Below are positions 23,174-30,447 of a stretch of 32,313 bases of DNA, piece by piece. A program made the position numbers and the translations under genes. How positions within the stretch are numbered: position 1 is the first letter of the stretch; each line of letters opens with the position of its first letter. The stretch is from Candidatus Woesearchaeota archaeon. Its GTDB lineage: Archaea; Nanobdellota; Nanobdellia; Woesearchaeales; J072. The notes beneath the pieces were generated by a model. That model had not been told where the DNA came from and ran no database searches. It saw nothing but the letters and a program-made list of their open reading frames with translations. Location of the stretch: NCBI GenBank assembly GCA_003695265.1, contig RFII01000102.1:1-32313 (forward strand), written 5' to 3'.

Positions 23174-24651
23174 GACTTTGGCTTCCAAATCCTTGCTATT
23201 TTCTCTTTCTTATTATACTCATCTATGTACTTGCCAACCTTGTCAGGAAGTATTTTCTTCAAGCTGGCAGAGCTCTCATGAAGTTTCGCAAGTTTTTTCT
23301 CTATGTTTCTCGTTATCGCCTTGTAAAAGTCAGGGCTTGAGTAAATAAGGCCGTCAACAATCCTCTGGTAAGCGGATGTGCCGTCAAGAGCAAAGACTAT
23401 GTATCCGCGCTTTCCACCTATCAACTCTGAATAAGTGTCCATGCCGGCATAAATCTTTTTGTAATCAGCGTAATAAACTCCTCCAGCCTTTGAGCTAGGG
23501 TCAAGTATTAAAAGCTCGTCTCCATTAACGCCTAAGCACACAGAGTAATGCGCGCTTTTTGCAGAAGGGAAAAGAACTGACTTCTTGTAGTCAACAATTA
23601 TTAAGGCGTCTCCTTTCAGCCAAGATTTCACCTCTTCCTTCAGGTTTGTGATCTTGTCAACATCTATCCAGACGCCAAGAACCTTGTTGTCAGTGAGTTT
23701 TTGCACAGCTCTTATAAGGTCAGCGGGTTTTGTGCCGCCAGGCACCTGCGCGTTTGCTTTCTTGCCTATTTCCTCCTGGCTGAACTCAAAACCGAAAATG
23801 CTGAGAACAATTGAAGCTGATGCCGGGCCGCAATAGCTGGGCGTTTGAGCAACGAATTTTTCCTTAATGCTCTCAAGAGTGCTCAGCCTTGTCCTGACCT
23901 TTTTATAATACAGCCCTTTGTCAAAAAGCTCCTTGTAAGGCACAAAATAATAAAAGTTTCCACTAGGCTTGGTCAGTATTCCCTGAGCCTTGAAAGACTT
24001 GACTTTCACCAAATCAGCACCGACCTTAATGTACTCGCCAACCTTGATCATGCCGCTTGACTTGATAAACCAGCCTGCAAACAGGTTTTTTATGAAATCC
24101 TTTGCACCGAAAAACGCCAGCAACAAGACAAATAGAAGGATTGGGTAAAATATGAAGCTGAGAAATGATATGACAGCGCTTATGTTCACGCCAGCAATGT
24201 TCAAAGCAACCAAAACAAATATTATGTAAAGAATGAACTTGATGATAGCAAGCAAGTTATACGTTATGACATCCTTGCCAGACTCTTCCAGCAGTGTAAG
24301 TAGGCCGCTGCCCTCCAGAAAACGGTTTATTATCAGGAAGATGAACTGCACCACAAGAACAACAAGGACAAAGAGAAGGATTATTGAAAGGATTGTAGGA
24401 GTGTAAGAGTACAGCTCAACAAGCCAATCAGCAGTAATGCTTATCTTAAGGTAGCTTAATGATATGCTGATAAACACGAAATTTATTACGTAAAACACCA
24501 ACTTTGCGATGCCAGGCTTCTCCAAGTCAGTCCTGTAATGCTTCCTGTACGATGATGTTATGAAGCGCTCGCTTATCTTTGACAAAGAAAACCCAAACAG
24601 AACTATTACAAAACTAATTATCAGCTTAAGCGTGACAGGGTCAATAACCAT
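23170..24651 (-). CDS. MscS-like membrane protein fused to a C39-like cysteine peptidase domain
   Basis: The 493-residue protein begins with five membrane helices (about 5-23, 50-70, 86-110, 133-153, 160-181). The last is followed by FFGAKDFIKNLFAGWFIKSSGMIKVGEYIKVG and FYYFVPYKELF, which match the pore-to-beta-domain region of MscS channels (usually GAxNFxxGLF...VGDxI...VPNS). Residues about 265-400 then form a C39-type papain-like domain: Q269 and C274 in AQTPSYCGPAS, H368 in SAHYSVCLGV and D384 in LLILDPSS, a full catalytic set. The domain is predicted to be cytoplasmic if the MscS topology holds. The C terminus is helical. It lies opposite herA and mre11. Function, such as tension-controlled proteolysis, is inference. 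Confidence 0.8.
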   Translation of the reverse strand: MVIDPVTLKLIISFVIVLFGFSLSKISERFITSSYRKHYRTDLEKPGIAKLVFYVINFVFISISLSYLKISITADWLVELYSYTPTILSIILLFVLVVLVVQFIFLIINRFLEGSGLLTLLEESGKDVITYNLLAIIKFILYIIFVLVALNIAGVNISAVISFLSFIFYPILLFVLLLAFFGAKDFIKNLFAGWFIKSSGMIKVGEYIKVGADLVKVKSFKAQGILTKPSGNFYYFVPYKELFDKGLYYKKVRTRLSTLESIKEKFVAQTPSYCGPASASIVLSIFGFEFSQEEIGKKANAQVPGGTKPADLIRAVQKLTDNKVLGVWIDVDKITNLKEEVKSWLKGDALIIVDYKKSVLFPSAKSAHYSVCLGVNGDELLILDPSSKAGGVYYADYKKIYAGMDTYSELIGGKRGYIVFALDGTSAYQRIVDGLIYSSPDFYKAITRNIEKKLAKLHESSASLKKILPDKVGKYIDEYNKKEKIARIWKPKS

Positions 24652-24736
24652 AAAAGCAAGTAAAGTGATGATTTAGTATAAAAATTTTCTTAATTGTTAG
24701 GATAAGTTTAATAATAACTTCTGCTTCCATGCAATT

Positions 24737-25942
24737 ATGAAATTCGCGCACATGGCGGACTGCCACATAGGAAGCTGGAGGGATCCTAAGCTCAGGGACG
24801 CAAGCACAAAGGCGTTCTCAAAAGCAATTGACATTTGTTTAGAGGAAGATGTTGATTTCGTGCTAATAGCAGGAGACTTGTTCAACACTGCACTGCCCGG
24901 AGTTGACCTTCTGAAAAGCGTTGTTGCAAAGCTTAAAGAGCTCAAGGACAAAGGAATACCTGTTTACGGCATTGCAGGAAGCCATGACTTCTCGCCGAGC
25001 GGAAAAACAATGATAGACGTCTTGGAAAATGCAGGCCTTTTTGTCAATGTTTGCAGAGGAAAAGTCGAGGACAAGAAATTAGTCCTGGAGTTCACCACTA
25101 ATGAAAAAACAGGGGTGAAGATTACTGGAATGCTGGGCAAGAGGGGAATGCTGGACCGCAAGTTCTATGAGCAGCTTGATTCCAAAAGCCTTGAAAGAGA
25201 AAATGGGAGAAAGGTATTCCTTTTCCACACATTGCTGTCAGAGCTCAAGCCAAAAGACCTTCAGATGATGGACTCTTCTCCATTATCATTGCTTCCAAAA
25301 GGTTTTGATTATTATGCTGGAGGGCACCCCCATTTTGTTCTTACAAAAAAAGAGGAAGGCTATGGCGTAATAGCTTATCCTGGCCCTTTGTTCCCGAACA
25401 GCTTCAAGGAAATGGAGGATGTAAAGATTGGCGGCTTTAACATTGTTGAAGACTGGAAGATAAGGCATGTTAATGTCCAGGTTTACAACGTTCATAACAT
25501 AAGCGTTGACTGCAACCACAAAACGCCAGAGCAGGTTAAGGCGGAAATACTGGAAGGCATAAAGAATAAGGAATTCATCCACACCATTGTTACAATAAGG
25601 CTTTTCGGCGTTTTAGAGTCAGGAAAGGTTTCAGACATCGACTTCGGCGAGATAAGCAGAATGCTTTATGAGAAGAGCGCTTTCGCAGTCCTCAGAAACA
25701 CGTCCGGCTTAAGCTCAAAAGAGTTTGAAGAAGTAAAGGTATCGCAGGGAAGCGTTGACGAGATTGAGGACAGGATAATAAGGGAGCACGCAGGCCAGAT
25801 AAGCATTGGGCTGGACAGGGATAAAGAGATAACGCTGACAAAGAAACTTATTGACGCGTTGAACATGGAAAAAGCAGAGGGCGAGCGCACTTCAGACTTT
25901 GAGGCAAGGGTTTTAGAAACAGTGAGGAAAGTTCTTGAATAA
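24737..25942 (+). CDS. mre11: Mre11-type DNA double-strand break repair nuclease
   Basis: Mre11 is a Mn2+-dependent exo/endonuclease acting with Rad50 in break repair. The 401-residue protein has the metallophosphoesterase motifs in order: D8-x-H10 (MADCHIG), D47 in AGDLFN, S82-H83-D84 in GSHD, H164 in LFHTLL and H197/H199 in GGHPH. In well-studied archaeal Mre11 the third motif begins with Asn (GNHD); here it is Ser. The C-terminal part after about 210 fits the capping and Rad50-binding region. The ATG at 24737 is about 25 nt from an A/T-rich TATA-like element. Rad50 is not encoded downstream here. Confidence 0.92.
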   Translation: MKFAHMADCHIGSWRDPKLRDASTKAFSKAIDICLEEDVDFVLIAGDLFNTALPGVDLLKSVVAKLKELKDKGIPVYGIAGSHDFSPSGKTMIDVLENAGLFVNVCRGKVEDKKLVLEFTTNEKTGVKITGMLGKRGMLDRKFYEQLDSKSLERENGRKVFLFHTLLSELKPKDLQMMDSSPLSLLPKGFDYYAGGHPHFVLTKKEEGYGVIAYPGPLFPNSFKEMEDVKIGGFNIVEDWKIRHVNVQVYNVHNISVDCNHKTPEQVKAEILEGIKNKEFIHTIVTIRLFGVLESGKVSDIDFGEISRMLYEKSAFAVLRNTSGLSSKEFEEVKVSQGSVDEIEDRIIREHAGQISIGLDRDKEITLTKKLIDALNMEKAEGERTSDFEARVLETVRKVLE

Positions 25943-26065
25943 TTCTGAATTTCCTTAACAAGTTCAAAAGGTTTCCTAGATTTCTTTGGCAAAGCTTGAC
26001 TATGCCAAAACATCGTAAAATTATTAAATTCGTTTCACTTACTTCTGCTTTAAGGGGGTGTACTC

Positions 26066-26323
26066 ATGGCAGAAGAGGAGGAAATAGGTGTTATAACGCA
26101 TTACTTTACAAAAATAGGTGTTGGTATTTTGGAAATAAAGAATGGAACTTTAAAGGTTGGTGACACAATTCATGTAAAAGGAGCGACTTCTGATTTTACG
26201 CAGACAGTTGATTCAATGCAGATAGAGCACAAACCAGTTGAAGAGGCAAAGGCTGGAGATGCTATTGGCCTAAAAGTCAAAGAGCACGTAAGAGAGAACG
26301 ACAAGGTTTTCTTAGTAAAATAA
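26066..26323 (+). CDS. Stand-alone EF-Tu domain 2-like protein
   Basis: The 85-residue protein is a single beta-barrel of the EF-Tu domain-2 type: EIGVITHYFTKIGVGILEIKNGTLKVGDTIHVKG at about 6-39, then MQIEHKPVEEAKAGDAIGLKV at about 52-72. It has no GTPase domain. Small proteins of this kind occur in several archaea annotated as translation elongation factor-like. The exact role is unknown. AAGGGGGTG lies about 6 nt before the ATG, a strong ribosome-binding site. It is probably monocistronic. Confidence 0.85.
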   Translation: MAEEEEIGVITHYFTKIGVGILEIKNGTLKVGDTIHVKGATSDFTQTVDSMQIEHKPVEEAKAGDAIGLKVKEHVRENDKVFLVK

Positions 26324-26360
26324 ACGCATTTTACTATTTTTCAGTAGTCAATAATAGAAA

Positions 26361-26370
26361 TATTTATAAA
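26361..26370 (+). promoter_or_regulatory. TATA box for the 26396 gene
   Basis: TATTTATAAA is 26-35 nt before the ATG, consistent with a leaderless or near-leaderless transcript. Confidence 0.5.
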
Positions 26371-26395
26371 TAACTATTTTAAAACCATTTTTTTT

Positions 26396-26914
26396 ATGGA
26401 TAAAGAGTATTTTACATACATTTTTGATGCTGCTTTTGTCTTTGTATTAGGTGTTTTTGGCTATGCAAAAACATATAAAAATGACTTAATTGGAATGATT
26501 TACTTTGCTGAAAGCGCAAGAAGCATTGACTTTAAAGAAACAACTTTTGCTAAGTGGAGGATAAGAACAACTGATGACGTGATTGATGTTTCAAGGCTTC
26601 AAGAAGGCATGCCTAGGCAGACTGGAAAACTATTGCAATACCCTGAAGTGTTGGAAGCAATGGGAATTGAAGTCGGCGGCCGTTCTGTTGTGGGAAAATA
26701 TGATCTTGGCATGAATTGTTTTGCCGAAACGTATAAAACAGCAGGGTTAATTGGCATAATAAACCTTATGTTTAATCCACTTATTGCTATAACAACAGGT
26801 TTGGAATCACTTCTTGGCTTAAGCATCGGAGCAGAAATAGGGTCTAGAATGGCTAGAAAGCGCTTCAATTATTACTTCTCAAAAAGAAGGCCGGAGTTTG
26901 AGCGCAAGATTTAA
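26396..26914 (+). CDS. Hypothetical membrane-associated protein
   Basis: This 172-residue protein has a hydrophobic N-terminal segment (about 6-24), a soluble middle (SARSIDFKETTFAKWRIRTTDDVIDVSRLQ) and two more hydrophobic stretches (about 115-138 and 139-150), ending in a basic tail (ARKRFNYYFSKRRPEFERKI). No family is recognised. It has its own promoter and is followed after 90 bases by the proline dehydrogenase homologue. Confidence 0.6.
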   Translation: MDKEYFTYIFDAAFVFVLGVFGYAKTYKNDLIGMIYFAESARSIDFKETTFAKWRIRTTDDVIDVSRLQEGMPRQTGKLLQYPEVLEAMGIEVGGRSVVGKYDLGMNCFAETYKTAGLIGIINLMFNPLIAITTGLESLLGLSIGAEIGSRMARKRFNYYFSKRRPEFERKI

Positions 26915-27004
26915 ATAAAATTTTTAATAATTTCCTTTTTTAAACAAAAAAGAGGTTCTTTTCAAAAAAATATTTTTTTACAATACTCTTAGATGGGGTT
27001 GGCA

Positions 27005-28093
27005 ATGCTTAGTTTAGAAGACAAAATAAATACTTTTATCCAGAATAATATTGATGAACTGCCTGCTTGGGTTGTAAAATTTTTTTCTTGGCCTTACATT
27101 GCTGGTGATTCACCGGAAAAAACTATTCATAAAGCAGAAAAGCTTCTTCGCGATGGAAAGCACAGTACAATTGATGTTCTTGGAGAATTCTCCAGGAGTT
27201 TACAAAATGTTGCTGAATATGTAAACCTTTATAACTCAACATTTAATCTAATTGCACAAATGAATGTGAGGCCGACAGCTTCTTTTAAGCCGTCATGCTT
27301 CACGCCAGTACGCACTGTTCAAGAAAGTCGGCATGAAAAAGTTATTATTGAGAGGACAGACCTTGAGCTTTGCGAAAACAATATCAGGGCTCAAGTTCGA
27401 AGGGCAAAAGACCTTGGAATAATGGTCACTATCGACATGGAAGACCATCACTGGACTGATTTTACTCTTAACACTTATTTCAAGCTGAGAGAGGAAGGTT
27501 TTGATAACGTGGGCAGTGTTTTGCAGGCAAGGCTGTTCAGGACTGCAGAAGACGTAAGAAGGTTTGGCGCAGGTGACCGTGTTCGCCTATGCATAGGAAT
27601 CTACAATGAGCCGCCGAGCATTGCTGTTGAACCGAATAATAAGAAAGAAATGAAAGAGCGCTTAATCAATTATTTGCCCACGCTTTTTGAGAATGACGTT
27701 TATGTTGAGATAGCAACGCACGACACCAATTTAATTGACAGAATATTCCAAGAGGTAATTTTCCCCATGGGAATACCTCCAGAAAGGTTTGAGACGCAGT
27801 TCTTGTTAGGAGTTCAATTAAACAGGTTTCAAAAAGCGCTTATATCTGGAGATTATTTTAAAAGATTTAGGAGTAGCGGATTTGATAATTCTCTTGTAGA
27901 GGAATACATTGAAAAAGGTGTGAAAGTCAGGATTTACCTTCCCTTTGCGCAGTCTTGGGATGATGCTTTGCCCTACTGTAGGAGGAGAATAAAAGCAAAC
28001 CCGAACATCGCAAGGTACGGAATAAAAAACTTCTTAAGGCGCCCGGAAGTAATGCCGAGAATCATTTATGAAATGCTAAAAGAGAGGAAATAA
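27005..28093 (+). CDS. Proline dehydrogenase family protein (PRODH, FAD-dependent)
   Basis: PRODH oxidises L-proline to pyrroline-5-carboxylate with FAD. I prefer the ATG at 27005 (362 residues, MLSLEDKINTF), since the track start at 26993 overlaps a GGGGTTGG ribosome-binding-like stretch. The barrel motifs follow the family order: SFKPSCFTP (usual KxSxLG), VTIDMEDHHWTD (IDMED), VLQARLFRT (LQAYLxRT), RLCIGIYNEPP (RLVKGAYxEP), VEIATHD (ATHN), FETQFLLGVQ (FQxLxGV) and a C-terminal VRIYLPFAQSWDD...YCRRRIKANPN, containing the conserved arginine pair. Several motif residues differ (C in the first, D for N in ATHN), so substrate preference could have changed. No pyrroline-5-carboxylate dehydrogenase is nearby. 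Confidence 0.85.
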   Translation: MLSLEDKINTFIQNNIDELPAWVVKFFSWPYIAGDSPEKTIHKAEKLLRDGKHSTIDVLGEFSRSLQNVAEYVNLYNSTFNLIAQMNVRPTASFKPSCFTPVRTVQESRHEKVIIERTDLELCENNIRAQVRRAKDLGIMVTIDMEDHHWTDFTLNTYFKLREEGFDNVGSVLQARLFRTAEDVRRFGAGDRVRLCIGIYNEPPSIAVEPNNKKEMKERLINYLPTLFENDVYVEIATHDTNLIDRIFQEVIFPMGIPPERFETQFLLGVQLNRFQKALISGDYFKRFRSSGFDNSLVEEYIEKGVKVRIYLPFAQSWDDALPYCRRRIKANPNIARYGIKNFLRRPEVMPRIIYEMLKERK

Positions 28094-28213
28094 TCACTCT
28101 TCCTCCTTAGAAGCATTTTTCTCATTTTTATAAACATTTTCTCCAAATATTATTTTGCTTAAGTCAAGATAACCATCAACAATGTACTCCTCATATTCAG
28201 ACCAGTCGCTCAT
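28094..28213 (-). CDS. Micro-protein (39 aa), coupled to the upstream small gene
   Basis: The ATG at 28213 overlaps the TGA stop of the preceding small gene in the classic ATGA arrangement, and the frame runs 39 codons to TGA at 28094: MSDWSEYEEYIVDGYLDLSKIIFG..., an acidic protein. This is too short for the ORF track. The stop abuts the stop of the convergent proline dehydrogenase gene. The ATGA overlap and clean frame filling the whole gap argue for a real gene; there is no recognisable family. Confidence 0.6.
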   Translation of the reverse strand: MSDWSEYEEYIVDGYLDLSKIIFGENVYKNEKNASKEEE

Positions 28214-28395
28214 TTCTGCATCGCCTCAATTTTTGCTTTGAGCTCCTCATATTCCTTTCTCATAACATTAAGCTGCTCCTTTTTGGCAGGATTTATTTGG
28301 TTTCTCTTCTCATCCCACGAAAGCCTGTCTATCACGACCTTCATGTCATGCATTTTTTCATCAATTTGTTCGGCGGTTAAAGATTCTTCTGTCAT
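28210..28395 (-). CDS. Small charged coiled-coil protein (61 aa)
   Basis: The track starts 40 codons too early. The ATG at 28395 is preceded by GAGGTGA, about 5 nt upstream, and starts a 61-residue protein (MTEESLTAEQIDEKMHDM...). It is acidic/basic and helical throughout, with a likely coiled coil (KEQLNVMRKEYEELKAKIEAM). It lies first in a two-gene unit with the 39-residue micro-protein and is divergent from the KaiC-like genes. Confidence 0.6.
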   Translation of the reverse strand: MTEESLTAEQIDEKMHDMKVVIDRLSWDEKRNQINPAKKEQLNVMRKEYEELKAKIEAMQK

Positions 28396-28532
28396 ATCAC
28401 TCACCTCTCGAGCGTAAGAAAAAACCGTCAATGGATAGTAATAAATCAATGTTAATATATATAGTTTTTGGTAAAAACCTTTCTTATTATTCATATTACA
28501 TGAAATACAACTCATTTTTTATATTAGCAATC

Positions 28533-28540
28533 TTTAAATA
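28533..28540 (+). promoter_or_regulatory. TATA box for the KaiC-like pair
   Basis: TTTAAATA is 25-32 nt before the ATG at 28565, the leaderless spacing. Confidence 0.55.
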
Positions 28541-28564
28541 CGAGATGATTTATAGTTTTACCTT

Positions 28565-29563
28565 ATGGAACGCAAACCAAGGCTCTTTTTTGAAGAAGGA
28601 ACTGCGCCGAGAAAAAAAGCTTCTTCAAAAAAGACAAAAAGATATGCGCCTGCCAAAAAAGTAGCAAAGAAAACGCAAAAAAAAACAAAGGGTAAGCCTT
28701 CTAAAAAAAAGGCGCTTTCCAAAAAAACCACACATCAAATAGGTGTTAAGTCCGGAAAAGTGCAAATTAAAGGAGCTTTTGATATGGGTGCTGTTAAGAA
28801 GGCAATCGAGCAAAAACTACAGAAAAGAGAACTGCAAGAATCATTTAGTGATGAAGGAGAATTTTTTATCGGTGAAAAAAGAGTAGCAACAGGCATTCCC
28901 GGGCTTGACAGGGTAATGGAAGGCGGCTTCAGAATAAACACTTCAAACCTAATCGTTGGCGGTGCTGGCTGCGGCAAGTCAATATTCTGCATGCAGTTCT
29001 TAGTTAATGGCATTGACAAATACAATGAAAACGGAATTTACATATCTTTTGAGGAGAGCGAGGACAAAATACTTAAGGATTTTGAGAAGTTTCCATGGCA
29101 CCTTAAAGAAAAAATTAAGAGCAAAAAACTTGTTATATTATCTTACACTCCGGAGCAGGTTGCCAAAGTCCTAAGCGTTGGGGGTGGCACAATAAGGGAC
29201 ACTATAGAGTCAATAGGAGCTAAAAGAATTGTTATTGACTCATTAACCGCCTTCACACTTTTGCATGAAAATGAGCTGACAAAAAGAAAAGAACTCCTAA
29301 AACTGTTCGAGTCCATATACAAATGGAATGTTACAGCGCTGTTGACTGCTGAGCATGAGCCTGACCCGGATAGGCATGAGTCAAATGTTTTAGAGTTTGA
29401 AGTTGATGGTGTTATATTATTATATAATGTTAGGAAAGGAGACATAAGGGAGCGCTCTTTAGAGGTTTTCAAGATGCGCGGAACAAAGCATTCAGCAAAG
29501 ATTTACCCAATGAAAATAACAGACAATGGAATAATAATTTACCCTGATGAAACGGTGTTTTGA
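28565..29563 (+). CDS. KaiC-like RecA-fold ATPase with Lys-rich N-terminal tail
   Basis: The 332-residue protein has an unusual basic tail (1-60, with 19 lysines, mostly in the APAKKVAKKTQKKTKGKPSKKK run) and then one KaiC-type ATPase domain from about 107. Visible motifs are GIPGLDRVMEGGF, Walker A GGAGCGKS (132-139), the catalytic glutamates in SFEES (163-164), Walker B RIVIDS (221-226) and the KaiC-type KMRGTKH near the end. Archaeal KaiC homologues act as signalling or regulatory ATPases; the archaellum protein ArlH is a relative. The tail could bind nucleic acid or anionic partners. The stop codon touches the ATG of the next KaiC-like gene, so the two proteins are probably made together. 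Confidence 0.88.
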   Translation: MERKPRLFFEEGTAPRKKASSKKTKRYAPAKKVAKKTQKKTKGKPSKKKALSKKTTHQIGVKSGKVQIKGAFDMGAVKKAIEQKLQKRELQESFSDEGEFFIGEKRVATGIPGLDRVMEGGFRINTSNLIVGGAGCGKSIFCMQFLVNGIDKYNENGIYISFEESEDKILKDFEKFPWHLKEKIKSKKLVILSYTPEQVAKVLSVGGGTIRDTIESIGAKRIVIDSLTAFTLLHENELTKRKELLKLFESIYKWNVTALLTAEHEPDPDRHESNVLEFEVDGVILLYNVRKGDIRERSLEVFKMRGTKHSAKIYPMKITDNGIIIYPDETVF

Positions 29564-30253
29564 ATGGAAAGGTTGCCAACAGGAATTGACGGTCTTAACA
29601 AGATTATTCAAGGGGGCTTTATAAAAAACTCTGTTAACCTTGTTGTTGGCGGGCCCGGCTCCGGAAAGACAATATTTGCCACGCAGTTCCTTATGGAAGG
29701 ATTAAGGAATAATGAGGGCTGCCTGTACATAACATTTGAGGAAAAGAAAAAGAAGTTTTATAATGACATGCTTGCCTTCGGCTGGGACCTTGCTAAATAT
29801 GAAAAGTTAGGAAGATTCGTTTTCATAGAGTACAGCCCTGAGCAGGTAAGAAACCTGATAGTAAAGGGCGGCGGCGTTATTGAGGATGTTATCAAAGATG
29901 CAAAAATTAGGCGCATAGTTATTGATTCCATAACATCTTTCTCACTGCTTTATGATGATCGTCTTTCAAAAAAAGAGGCTGCACTTGACCTTTTTGAACT
30001 CTTGGACAAGTGGGAATGCACTTCTGTAATGACTTCGCAGGATGAGAGCTTTAGTGACGAGCTCATAGCCAGTTCTCTTGAGTTTGAGGCTGACGGTATA
30101 ATACTTCTTTACCACATCAGAAAAAAAGGCCACAGGGTAAGAGCTTTAGAAATCCTAAAAATGCGTGGAACAAAGCACCCTAGTGACATCGTGAAAGTTG
30201 AGATAACACCAAAAGGAATTGTTGTTGATCCAAAAACAGTTGTTGTTTTCTGA
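29564..30253 (+). CDS. Second KaiC-like RecA-fold ATPase
   Basis: This 229-residue protein is a single KaiC domain: GIDGLNKIIQGGF, Walker A GGPGSGKT (29-36), glutamates in TFEEKKK (59-60), Walker B RIVIDS (117-122) and KMRGTKH. It closely resembles the domain of the preceding protein, including the SPEQVRNLI/TPEQVAKVL segment. The ATG directly follows the upstream TGA. Two separate KaiC domains encoded in tandem may pair as a hetero-oligomer, like the two domains of cyanobacterial KaiC. No KaiA or KaiB homologue is present, so clock function is not implied. Confidence 0.9.
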   Translation: MERLPTGIDGLNKIIQGGFIKNSVNLVVGGPGSGKTIFATQFLMEGLRNNEGCLYITFEEKKKKFYNDMLAFGWDLAKYEKLGRFVFIEYSPEQVRNLIVKGGGVIEDVIKDAKIRRIVIDSITSFSLLYDDRLSKKEAALDLFELLDKWECTSVMTSQDESFSDELIASSLEFEADGIILLYHIRKKGHRVRALEILKMRGTKHPSDIVKVEITPKGIVVDPKTVVVF

Positions 30254-30282
30254 AACCTGCTTTTAAGCCATTCTTTTTTCTG

Positions 30283-30376
30283 GGTTAAGCCAAATTTTGT
30301 TGGTTTTGGAGATTACAATGCTTTGTCCCGCCCACACCACCCCCTCACCACCAAAACTTACCTCGCATAAGTTGAC
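30283..30376 (+). repeat. Conserved intergenic element, copy B (possible small RNA)
   Basis: The stretch matches copy A at 10585-10682: the same GNTTAAG start, ATTACAATGCTT, the identical core GTCCCGCCCACACCACCCCC (30325-30344) and a 3' hairpin AACTTA-CCTCGCA-TAAGTT that is perfect here, ending in GAC as in copy A. It lies between the second KaiC-like gene and the pilin-like gene, upstream of the latter's TATA box, in the same relative position as copy A. The match between distant intergenic regions points to a functional element. Confidence 0.75.
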
Positions 30377-30415
30377 TTGCCTTTTTTCGGAATTAAGTCT
30401 GGGAATTAAGAAAAG

Positions 30416-30422
30416 TTTATAT
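30416..30422 (+). promoter_or_regulatory. TATA box for the pilin-like surface protein gene
   Basis: TTTATAT is 26-32 nt before the ATG at 30448. Confidence 0.5.
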
Positions 30423-30447
30423 TCCAAACATATTATTATTTAATTCT

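Noticed and set aside
28565-30253. Circadian clock KaiC or archaellum ArlH
   Set aside because: No KaiA/KaiB nearby, each protein has a single KaiC domain, and the Walker A and the rest do not show ArlH-specific neighbours such as ArlI or ArlJ.
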